Shown here: one piece after another, positions 6,284-12,388 of the stretch
Numbering within the stretch: the stretch's first letter is position 1
How the letters are laid out: every line of letters starts with the position of its first letter
Assembly (NCBI GenBank): GCA_947454285.1
Contig: CANGJO010000013.1
Location: forward strand, 1-16,530
DNA: 16,530 nucleotides
Direction of reading: 5' to 3'
From: Microbacteriaceae bacterium
GTDB taxonomy: Bacteria; Actinomycetota; Actinomycetes; Actinomycetales; Microbacteriaceae
The notes under the pieces: model-generated
Seen by the model: the letters and a program-made list of their open reading frames with translations, nothing else
What the model was told of the DNA's origin: nothing
Databases searched by the model: none
Made by a program: the position numbers and the translations under genes

Positions 6284-7282
6284 TTAGTAATTCACTCCGG
6301 CAATGCCACCATCAACGCCGTCACCGTTATCGGTGCGCGGGTTAGCTACAGGCTTGGTCAGTAGGTCGTAGGTTTCTGGTCGACGAGTGGCGAGGAATGG
6401 AAACAGGTCAAGCCAGTCACGACGCTGATCAAGATCAAGATCGGCGATAAGTACTTCATCGCCTTCGCGTTCGGCACGAACCAATACGCGGCCGTACGGG
6501 TCGCAAATAAAACTGCTGCCATAGAAATTCAGCGCACCTTCGTTGCCGTATCGGTTTGGCACCACCATAAAAGTGCCATTTGCGATTGCATTACCAACAA
6601 TCACCTGACGCCATAGTGGCTCAGTATCGAACTCCGGGTGATCGGGTTCGGAACCAATTGCAGTTGGGTAAACCAAGATCTCGGCACCGCGCAAGCTGTA
6701 GTTGCGCGCAACCTCAGGGAACCATTCATCCCAACAGGTTGGCAAACCAAACTGAGCGTCAACATCGCGGAATTCAAGATCGTAAACCGGATACGGTTCT
6801 CCAGTGGCAGGACCAGGTGCAAAGTATTTGTCTTCGTAGTAACCAGCGGTTACCGGAATGTGCAGCTTTGGTGTGCGCGCAACAATTACACCTTCCGGGT
6901 TCACGATGATTGCAGTGTTTAGTGCGCGACCATCGGCGAAGTCTTGGTATTCGTAAAGCGATGCGTGAACATAAATGTTGTTAGCGCGTGCTGCAGCGGC
7001 AGCAAATGCATGAGTAGGGCCACCTTCAAGTTGCTCAGCAATTGCATTTGGAGTGCCTGCCGGAAGTTGGTCGGCAGGGTAGCGACTCAGCGTTAGTTCT
7101 TGAAGGCAAACAATTTGTGCGCCGTTGTCGGCGGCAAGGCGAATGCCTTCGTTAAGCTTGGCAAGGTGCTCGCCCGGGTTCTCGTGCCACTTAGTTTGCA
7201 CCAGCGCAACTCGCAGCGGCGAACGATTTGAATCCTTGACTCTAGATAGTGGAGTCAGCGCTGGAGCAACAGTAACTTTCAC
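6284..7282 (-). CDS. aguB: N-carbamoylputrescine amidase (nitrilase superfamily)
   Basis: N-carbamoylputrescine amidase hydrolyses N-carbamoylputrescine to putrescine, CO2 and ammonia. The nitrilase triad is E62 (QELTLSRY), K139 (TPKLHIP) and C183 (LPTCWDEWFPE), and the CWDEWFPE context is typical of AguB. The protein has 332 aa, somewhat longer than the usual 290-300 because of an N-terminal extension of about 22 residues before the first strand (RVALVQ) and a glycine-rich C-terminal tail. Start is GTG at 7280-7282, 3 bp after the decarboxylase stop, with only a weak AAAG upstream. Translation from a later start would remove the extension. Adjacency to aguA supports the specific substrate call. 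Confidence 0.94.
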   Translation of the reverse strand: MKVTVAPALTPLSRVKDSNRSPLRVALVQTKWHENPGEHLAKLNEGIRLAADNGAQIVCLQELTLSRYPADQLPAGTPNAIAEQLEGGPTHAFAAAAARANNIYVHASLYEYQDFADGRALNTAIIVNPEGVIVARTPKLHIPVTAGYYEDKYFAPGPATGEPYPVYDLEFRDVDAQFGLPTCWDEWFPEVARNYSLRGAEILVYPTAIGSEPDHPEFDTEPLWRQVIVGNAIANGTFMVVPNRYGNEGALNFYGSSFICDPYGRVLVRAEREGDEVLIADLDLDQRRDWLDLFPFLATRRPETYDLLTKPVANPRTDNGDGVDGGIAGVNY

Positions 7283-7285
7283 GAT

Positions 7286-8653
7286 TTAACTTTCTTCGTT
7301 CATGCTGTCGAGAATGGCAATCAAGGCATTTAGGTCTGTGCGTGGATTCACGATAGCAAATCTGGCGTTTGGTTTACCCAGGTGAGAACTTGGCACCACA
7401 AAGGCCTCGCCACGGGCAAGAAGCTTGGCTGACCAGGCGTCGTACTTGGCTAGGTTCCAACCGTGCTTAGTGAAAACCACAACCGATAACTCTGGCTCTC
7501 GAACAAGTTCTAGGTCTGGTCGACGCTTTATTTCGTCGGCAATTTGGCGAGCCAAAGAAATGTTCTTTCGCACGCCTTCGCGGTATGCGGCCACGCCGTG
7601 AGTGGCAAGTGAGAACCACAGGGGTAGCCCACGCGGTCTGCGAGTCAAGTTATAGGCGTAGTCAGAAGGATTCCAGTCACCGGAATCGGTAAGGGTGTCT
7701 AGGTATTCGCCGTGTTGAGTGTGGGCATCGTGCCCAAGCTTTGGTTCACGATAAATCAGTGCGCAAGCATCGAACGGTGCGAACAACCACTTGTGCGGAT
7801 CAACAATGAAGCTGTCGGCTTTTTCAACTCCGGCAAACAGGTGGCGACTTTCCGGTGAAAGAATTCCGGCCAGGCCGTACGCGCCGTCGACGTGGAACCA
7901 AATCTTGTTTTGATTGGCAACCGCAGCGATTTCATCAAGCTTGTCGACGATGCCAAAGTTTGTGGTTCCGGCAGTTGCCACGATTGCAAAAACTCCGTCG
8001 CCAGCTTCGCTAAGCGCCGCGGCAACCGAATCACCGCGAAGGTGGCCGTTTGCATCAACCTGAGCCTTGATGATTTCAACATCCATAACCGCCGCGGCAG
8101 ATTTCAAAGACGAATGTGCCTCTGCGGAACAAATGAATTTCCATTTGGTTGGTTGAGCGATACCGGCATCGGTGCGTTTCTTCGCTGCCGAGTGACGAGC
8201 AGCAACCAGTGCACTCAAATTTCCCAGCGTGCCACCTTGAACAAAAACACCACCGGCTGTTTCTGGAAGACCAACCTCACTGGCCAACCAGGCGAGTACT
8301 TCGTTTTCGGCATAGACGGCGCCGGCACCTTCCATCCACGATCCGCCGTAGATTGCCGATGCCGAAACGATTAGGTCAAAAAGTTTTGATGCTTCTGTAG
8401 GTGCCGATGGGATGAAAGATAGATAGTTTGGGTGATCGGTGGAAATTGTTGCTGGTGCAAGAATCTCGCTGAAGATTTCTAGAGCTTTGTGTCCACCGAT
8501 TCCAGATTCGGAAATTGTTTGCCCGGCATTTTCTTTTAGCCAGGCCGGTGACTGTGGTCCATCAAGTGGAGCAGGGTCGTATTCAAGTCGCTTGCGCGCG
8601 TATGCAAAAACTTCTTCGCGAAGTTTGATTGAGTCGTCGTTGACTTCATGCAT
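7286..8653 (-). CDS. PLP-dependent group II decarboxylase; candidate arginine decarboxylase
   Basis: This 455-aa protein has the fold type I aromatic-amino-acid/glutamate decarboxylase (group II) layout. H180 (SAEAHSS) should stack on the cofactor, TAGTTNFG is at 228-234, D256 (HVDGAYG) binds the pyridine nitrogen, and K288 (VDPHKWLF) forms the Schiff base, with H287 before it. Known members act on aromatic amino acids, glutamate, aspartate or 2,4-diaminobutyrate, so the family alone does not give the substrate. The next two genes convert agmatine to putrescine, and no other arginine decarboxylase is in the window. Arginine to agmatine is therefore the simplest inference. ATG at 8651-8653 has TAGG 8 bases upstream and follows the small membrane protein by 9 bp. 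Confidence 0.9.
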   Translation of the reverse strand: MHEVNDDSIKLREEVFAYARKRLEYDPAPLDGPQSPAWLKENAGQTISESGIGGHKALEIFSEILAPATISTDHPNYLSFIPSAPTEASKLFDLIVSASAIYGGSWMEGAGAVYAENEVLAWLASEVGLPETAGGVFVQGGTLGNLSALVAARHSAAKKRTDAGIAQPTKWKFICSAEAHSSLKSAAAVMDVEIIKAQVDANGHLRGDSVAAALSEAGDGVFAIVATAGTTNFGIVDKLDEIAAVANQNKIWFHVDGAYGLAGILSPESRHLFAGVEKADSFIVDPHKWLFAPFDACALIYREPKLGHDAHTQHGEYLDTLTDSGDWNPSDYAYNLTRRPRGLPLWFSLATHGVAAYREGVRKNISLARQIADEIKRRPDLELVREPELSVVVFTKHGWNLAKYDAWSAKLLARGEAFVVPSSHLGKPNARFAIVNPRTDLNALIAILDSMNEES

Positions 8654-8662
8654 GGTTTGAGC

Positions 8663-8896
8663 CTACTTACGTTTTTTGCGTCGCACCAAAGAGACGGTGA
8701 ACCCCAACACCGATAGCCCGAGCAGGATCCAGGAGCCAATCTGACGCTCGTTTGCAATCGATTCGCACGATGTCCAACCGGTGGTCTGAACGTCAACACA
8801 AGTGCTTGGGTCAAACAGGCCGATGATCGAAGCGAAGACACCAACCAGCGCAACGGTGGCAACCATTGCCATTGAGTTGTTCTGGATTTTAGCCAC
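8663..8896 (-). CDS. Small two-helix membrane protein of unknown function
   Basis: I do not recognise this 77-aa protein. It has two hydrophobic segments at about 9-27 and 54-71. A loop of about 25 residues between them carries two cysteines (C33, C44), and the tail is strongly basic (RRKKRK). By the positive-inside rule both ends face the cytoplasm and the Cys-containing loop faces outward, where a disulfide could form. The start is GTG at 8894-8896, 2 bp after the thioredoxin stop, and the next gene starts 9 bp downstream. Such spacing on both sides makes it a real, co-translated gene despite its size. Guesses such as a regulator or partner of a transporter cannot be tested here. Confidence 0.75.
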   Translation of the reverse strand: MAKIQNNSMAMVATVALVGVFASIIGLFDPSTCVDVQTTGWTSCESIANERQIGSWILLGLSVLGFTVSLVRRKKRK

Positions 8897-8898
8897 GA

Positions 8899-9291
8899 CT
8901 AAGCCTGCGGTTCTGAAACGTCGCCGAATTCGCCACCCTGCGATTCAATTTCTTTACGGATTTCATCCATATCAAGATCGCGAACAGCTTGAATAAGTTC
9001 TTCAAACGCTGGCGCAGGAAGCGCACCCGCTTGGTTGAACAGCAATACTCCATCGCGGAAAACCATCAGAGTTGGAATAGAAGTGATGCCAGCTTCTGCC
9101 GATAGTTGTTGCTCCGCCTCGGTGTCTACCTTGCCGAAACGAATATCGGTGTGCACTTCTGAAGCGGCTTCATAAATAGGAGCAAACTGCATGCACGGTC
9201 CGCACCAACCGGCCCAGAAATCAACGATGGTAATTCCCTCGTTAACAACGGTGTCGCCAAAGTTTGCTGCGCCTAATTCGATTGTGGCCAT
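8899..9291 (-). CDS. trxA: Thioredoxin
   Basis: This is a protein-disulfide reductase of the cytosol. Active site WCGPC is at 29-33 and the cis-proline P73 in SIPT. The core of about 105 residues is followed by an extra acidic tail of about 25 residues (to 130 aa), longer than classical TrxA. ATG at 9289-9291 is preceded by AGAGG with a 5-base spacer. It is the first gene of the operon with the small membrane protein, decarboxylase, aguB and aguA. It diverges from msrA, whose product depends on thioredoxin, so a shared promoter region makes functional sense. It is also a likely reductant for the GPX-type peroxidase. Confidence 0.95.
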   Translation of the reverse strand: MATIELGAANFGDTVVNEGITIVDFWAGWCGPCMQFAPIYEAASEVHTDIRFGKVDTEAEQQLSAEAGITSIPTLMVFRDGVLLFNQAGALPAPAFEELIQAVRDLDMDEIRKEIESQGGEFGDVSEPQA

Positions 9292-9325
9292 TCTTACCTC
9301 TTTACGTGTGCGAAATCCAAGGACA

Positions 9326-9335
9326 AGCCTAGGCT
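9326..9335. promoter_or_regulatory. Perfect palindrome AGCCTAGGCT as overlapping trx/msrA -10 elements
   Basis: The 10-bp palindrome reads TAGGCT on both strands (9330-9335 on +, 9331-9326 on -), matching TANNNT. On the + strand it ends 6 bases before the msrA ATG, predicting a leaderless msrA mRNA. On the - strand it predicts a start near 9319 and a trx leader of about 27 nt containing AGAGG. The promoter role is inferred from position. Confidence 0.5.
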
Positions 9336-9341
9336 AGAGAA

Positions 9342-9866
9342 ATGATGACTTTTATCCTTGGCGGCGGATGCTTCTGGTGTCTAGACAGTTCGTTTATGCA
9401 ATTCAAAGGCGTAAGCGATGTGGTGGTGGGCTACATGGGCGGCGAGATCGCTGACCCTGGATACGAGGCGGTATGCAGCGGCACCACTGGGCATGCCGAA
9501 GTCGCCAAAGTGATTTTTGACGAGTCGGTAATTCCAGCCGAGACCATTTTGGAAATCTTCTTTACGTTGCACGACCCAACCCAGTTGAACCGTCAGGGCA
9601 ACGACGTTGGAACGCAGTATCGCTCGGTGATGTATTACACCGATAATTCGCAGCGTGAACTTTTTGCAGCTGCCGTTGAAAAGGCCAAGGGTGTTTGGGG
9701 CGATGGTGTTGTAACCGAACTATCCCCGGCAACCGTTTTTTGGGTAGGCGAGGAGTATCACCAGGACTTCTTTGCTAAGAATCCAAATCAGGGATATTGC
9801 AACGCGGTAGTGGCACCAAAGATGCTGAAGACCCGTAAGGCATTCACCGCCTACCTGCGTGACTAA
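9342..9866 (+). CDS. msrA: Peptide-methionine (S)-S-oxide reductase
   Basis: MsrA repairs methionine-S-sulfoxide in proteins and free methionine, using thioredoxin as reductant. At 174 aa it has the family size. The catalytic motif GCFWC puts the reactive Cys at C10 with C13 beside it. GNDVGTQYRS is at 86-95, YHQ at 139-141, and the resolving Cys C153 in GYCN. The frame begins with two consecutive ATG codons (9342 and 9345). The first is 6 bases from a TAGGCT -10 and no Shine-Dalgarno is present, consistent with leaderless translation. It faces away from trx across a 50-bp shared promoter region. Confidence 0.97.
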   Translation: MMTFILGGGCFWCLDSSFMQFKGVSDVVVGYMGGEIADPGYEAVCSGTTGHAEVAKVIFDESVIPAETILEIFFTLHDPTQLNRQGNDVGTQYRSVMYYTDNSQRELFAAAVEKAKGVWGDGVVTELSPATVFWVGEEYHQDFFAKNPNQGYCNAVVAPKMLKTRKAFTAYLRD

Positions 9867-9880
9867 ACGCTAGGGCCGGG

Positions 9881-9889
9881 TTATCCACA
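9881..9889 (+). promoter_or_regulatory. DnaA-box-like 9-mer upstream of ssb
   Basis: TTATCCACA matches the bacterial DnaA-box consensus exactly. It lies 15 bp after msrA and about 94 bp before the ssb paralogue, in a 116-bp gap. A single exact 9-mer occurs by chance now and then in a genome, but the place upstream of a replication/repair gene makes a regulatory role possible. No cluster of boxes or AT-rich unwinding element is present, so it is not an origin. Confidence 0.4.
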
Positions 9890-9931
9890 GATTCCAATTC
9901 GGCAATCCTTTGGTTGCGATTGCTGGCCAAA

Positions 9932-9968
9932 CTCGAAACACACCACAGTTAGTGGTTCAAGTTTCGAG
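9932..9968 (+). promoter_or_regulatory. Two-tier hairpin abutting the ssb ribosome binding site
   Basis: CTCGAAAC (9932-9939) pairs with GTTTCGAG (9961-9968). Inside it ACCAC (9942-9946) pairs with GTGGT (9952-9956) around the loop AGTTA. The 3' arm overlaps the start of the AGAAGGG Shine-Dalgarno (9967-9973), so folding could limit ribosome access. As DNA the same symmetry could be an operator. There is no T-run, so it is not a terminator for msrA. Confidence 0.45.
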
Positions 9969-9982
9969 AAGGGCAAAAGGAA

Positions 9983-10417
9983 TTGTCAGAAACACTTTCA
10001 GTCACCGGTTTGGTGGCAACCACTCCGCGCCACCTGGTTACCCAGGACGGCCTGCCAATTACTTCATTTAGGTTGGCATCTTCGCAGCGCAGATTTGATC
10101 GCAATCAGAACAAATGGATCGACGGGGAAACCAACTGGTTCACGGTAACCGCGTTCCGCCAGTTGGCGATTAACTCTGCCGGATCAATCAATAAGGGCGA
10201 TCGCTTGGTGGTTGCAGGCAAGCTGCGCATTCGCGACTGGGATAACGGTGAACGCGCCGGTACCTCTGTTGAAGTCGAAGCCGATTCAGTCGGTCACGAC
10301 TTGACCTGGGGGAGCTCTGTATTTACTCGAACCGTATTGGTTCGCGAAGCAGATCCAGACCCAGAAGGCGATGACCTAGAGCCAGAACCAGAGCTGGTTG
10401 GCGCGAAGAAGAAGTAA
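9983..10417 (+). CDS. ssb: Single-stranded DNA-binding protein paralogue without the acidic C-terminal tip
   Basis: This 144-aa protein has an OB-fold at about residues 1-105 with the SSB hallmarks: the ETNWFTVTAFRQLA stretch at about 49-62, GDRLVVAGKLRIRDW at about 71-85 and the acidic GTSVEVEAD strand at about 92-100. The tail is short and acidic, then ends AKKK. It lacks the DDDIPF-type tip through which the main replicative SSB recruits partners. It is thus more likely a secondary SSB (SsbB-like, special or competence/repair roles) than the essential one. Start is TTG at 9983-9985, with AGAAGGG 9 bases upstream; no in-frame ATG gives a complete OB-fold. Confidence 0.88.
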   Translation: MSETLSVTGLVATTPRHLVTQDGLPITSFRLASSQRRFDRNQNKWIDGETNWFTVTAFRQLAINSAGSINKGDRLVVAGKLRIRDWDNGERAGTSVEVEADSVGHDLTWGSSVFTRTVLVREADPDPEGDDLEPEPELVGAKKK

Positions 10418-10426
10418 TTTTCCAGA

Positions 10427-10642
10427 CTGCTGAGCCACTTGGCGATCCCCCTCACGTATCTCTGTGGTGGCTCAGCGCTAAACCTCTTTCACGGAGGTCC
10501 GGCACCCTCTAACCAACGCTTGCATTTAGTGGCTCCCAAAGTGGATGCTCAATGGTCGGGTAAACTGAAACCCATAGCAAGCCAAGCGTTAGAGGGTGCC
10601 ATTCTCACGCTTTCGAGGCTGATGCTGCAGATACCGAAAGTG
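10427..10642 (+). ncRNA. Structured intergenic region; candidate leader RNA of ettA
   Basis: The 236-bp gap between ssb and ettA is full of pairing. Hairpin 1 is GCTGAGCCAC (10429-10438) with GTGGCTCAGC (10467-10476). Hairpin 2 is ACCTC (10482-10486) with GAGGT (10494-10498). A third, long stem is formed by 10501-10513 and 10588-10600, a perfect 13-bp repeat, continued by GCTTGC (10518-10523) with GCAAGC (10577-10582). Hairpin 4 is CGCTTTCG (10608-10615) with CGAAAGTG (10635-10642), with one wobble; it holds the only purine-rich stretch (GAAAG) before ettA. TAATTT at 10415-10420 could serve as a -10 starting near 10427. No terminator T-run occurs before ettA, which favours a leader over a separate small RNA. 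I do not recognise an Rfam family. A small mobile repeat with 13-bp ends is an alternative. Confidence 0.5.
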
Positions 10643-10653
10643 ATTAGTTCTCG

Positions 10654-12336
10654 ATGGCTGAATTCATCTACCAGATGATCAAGGCGCGTAAGGCGCATGG
10701 CGACAAGGTAATTCTTGACGACGTAACCTTGGCGTTTATTCCAGGCGCAAAGATCGGTGTGGTTGGTCCAAACGGTGCCGGTAAGTCAACCGTTTTGAAG
10801 ATCATGGCTGGCCTTGACACTCCTTCAAATGGTGAGGCTCGCCTTGGTCCGGAATACACCGTTGGCATCTTGATGCAGGAGCCACCGCTTGACGAATCGC
10901 TAACCGTGCTTGGCAACGTTGAGCTTGCCGTTAAAGACACCAAGGCAAAGCTAGATCGATTTAACGAAATCTCTGCACTGATGGCAGAGCCGGATGCTGA
11001 TTTTGATGCCCTGCTTGCCGAGATGGGCACACTGCAGGAGCAGATCGACCACCTTGACGCGTGGGATCTTGATTCACAGCTTGAGCAGGCAATGGATGCT
11101 CTTCGTTGTCCACCAAGCGATTCACCGGTTACCTCGCTTTCTGGTGGTGAGCGTCGCCGCGTTGCCCTTTGTAAGTTACTTTTGGAAAAGCCAGATCTTC
11201 TTCTACTTGACGAACCTACTAACCACCTTGATGCCGAATCTGTGTTGTGGTTGGAGCAGCACTTGGCCAAGTACCCGGGTGCCGTACTTGCTGTAACGCA
11301 CGACCGTTACTTCTTGGACAACGTTGCCGAGTGGATTTTGGAGCTCGACCGAGGTCGCGCCTACCCATATGAAGGCAACTACTCAACCTACCTAGAGAAG
11401 AAGCGCGAGCGCCTTGAAGTTGCCGGCAAGAAGGACGCCAAGCTTGCAAAGCGTTTGAGCGAAGAACTTGAATGGGTTCGTTCATCTTCAAAGGCTCGTC
11501 AGACCAAGTCAAAGGCTCGTTTGGCTCGCTACGAAGAAATGGCTGCCGAGGCGGATCGCACTAGAAAGTTGGACTTTGAAGAAATTCAAATTCCGATGGG
11601 TCCTCGTCTAGGTGACATCGTGATTGAGGCTAAGAATATCCAAAAGGGTTTCGAAGGTCGATCACTGATTAATGGCTTGTCATTCAGCTTGCCACGCAAC
11701 GGAATCGTTGGTGTTATTGGTCCAAACGGTGTTGGTAAGTCAACGCTGTTTAAGACCATTGTTGGTCTAGAAAAACTTGATGGCGGTGACCTGAAGATTG
11801 GTGAGACCGTAAAGATTTCATACGTCGATCAGTCACGTGGCGGTATTGATCCAAACAAGACTCTTTGGGAAGTTGTTTCTGGAGGCCTGGACTTCATGCA
11901 GGTTGGAAATCAAGAAATGCCTTCGCGAGCTTACGTTGCGGCGTTTGGTTTCAAGGGCCCAGATCAGCAGAAGCCTGCCGGAGTTCTTTCTGGTGGTGAG
12001 CGCAACCGTTTGAACCTGGCGCTGACTCTTAAAGAGGGTGGCAACGTATTGCTACTTGACGAACCTACAAACGACTTGGACGTTGAAACTCTTGGTTCGC
12101 TAGAGAACGCATTGTTGGAATTCCCTGGCTGTGCCGTGGTGATCACGCACGACCGTTGGTTCCTCGACCGCGTTGCATCACACATCTTGGCCTACGAGGG
12201 AAGCGACGACAACCCAGACAACTGGTACTGGTTCGAAGGAAACTTTGAGGCCTACGAGGAAAACAAGATCGCACGCCTTGGCCCAGATGCGGCTAAGCCA
12301 CACCGATCAACTTACCGCCGCCTAACCCGCGACTGA
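10654..12336 (+). CDS. ettA: Energy-dependent translational throttle protein EttA (ABC-F ATPase)
   Basis: EttA is a soluble ABC-F protein that binds the ribosomal E site and gates entry into elongation according to ATP/ADP. It has 560 aa, the normal EttA size, with two ABC domains and no membrane part. Domain 1 has Walker A GPNGAGKST at 38-46, signature LSGGE at 162-166, and Walker B with DEPTNHLD, D186 and catalytic E187. The arm subdomain that contacts L1 lies at about 95-145. The linker at about 245-325 is charged and helical. Domain 2 has Walker A GPNGVGKST at 356-364, signature at 445-449, and D469/E470 in DEPTNDLD. ATG at 10654-10656 lacks a good Shine-Dalgarno (weak GAAAG 13 bases upstream), so initiation may depend on the structured leader. 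It ends just before a strong terminator. Confidence 0.96.
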   Translation: MAEFIYQMIKARKAHGDKVILDDVTLAFIPGAKIGVVGPNGAGKSTVLKIMAGLDTPSNGEARLGPEYTVGILMQEPPLDESLTVLGNVELAVKDTKAKLDRFNEISALMAEPDADFDALLAEMGTLQEQIDHLDAWDLDSQLEQAMDALRCPPSDSPVTSLSGGERRRVALCKLLLEKPDLLLLDEPTNHLDAESVLWLEQHLAKYPGAVLAVTHDRYFLDNVAEWILELDRGRAYPYEGNYSTYLEKKRERLEVAGKKDAKLAKRLSEELEWVRSSSKARQTKSKARLARYEEMAAEADRTRKLDFEEIQIPMGPRLGDIVIEAKNIQKGFEGRSLINGLSFSLPRNGIVGVIGPNGVGKSTLFKTIVGLEKLDGGDLKIGETVKISYVDQSRGGIDPNKTLWEVVSGGLDFMQVGNQEMPSRAYVAAFGFKGPDQQKPAGVLSGGERNRLNLALTLKEGGNVLLLDEPTNDLDVETLGSLENALLEFPGCAVVITHDRWFLDRVASHILAYEGSDDNPDNWYWFEGNFEAYEENKIARLGPDAAKPHRSTYRRLTRD

Positions 12337-12341
12337 GACTA

Positions 12342-12379
12342 AAAAAATAAACCCACTCAATCGAGTGGGTTTATTTTTT
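12342..12379. terminator. Bidirectional intrinsic terminator between ettA and the aminotransferase
   Basis: A perfect 17-bp stem (12342-12358 with 12363-12379) closes on the 4-nt loop AATC. The GC-rich core is ACCCACTC/GAGTGGGT, flanked by an A-run on the left and a T-run on the right. It therefore works as a U-tailed terminator on both strands, ending ettA 6 bp downstream of its stop and the convergent aminotransferase 10 bp downstream of its stop. Confidence 0.95.
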
Positions 12380-12388
12380 GCCGTTTTA

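Noticed and set aside
9867..9982. Replication origin near the DnaA-box match
   Set aside because: There is only one box, no AT-rich unwinding region, and no dnaA, dnaN or gyrase genes nearby.
10501..10600. 4.5S/SRP RNA
   Set aside because: The 100-nt hairpin shape is similar, but the conserved SRP tip (GGAAG-type loop sequence) is absent.
10439..10678. A 79-codon open frame inside the ssb-ettA gap
   Set aside because: It has no plausible ribosome site, an unremarkable composition, overlaps the ettA start, and lies across the inverted repeats that explain the region better.
11137..12069. Repeated stretches within ettA (for example CTACTTGACGAACCTAC at 11204 and 12053)
   Set aside because: They are the Walker and signature motifs of the two ABC domains written with similar codons, not a separate repeat element.
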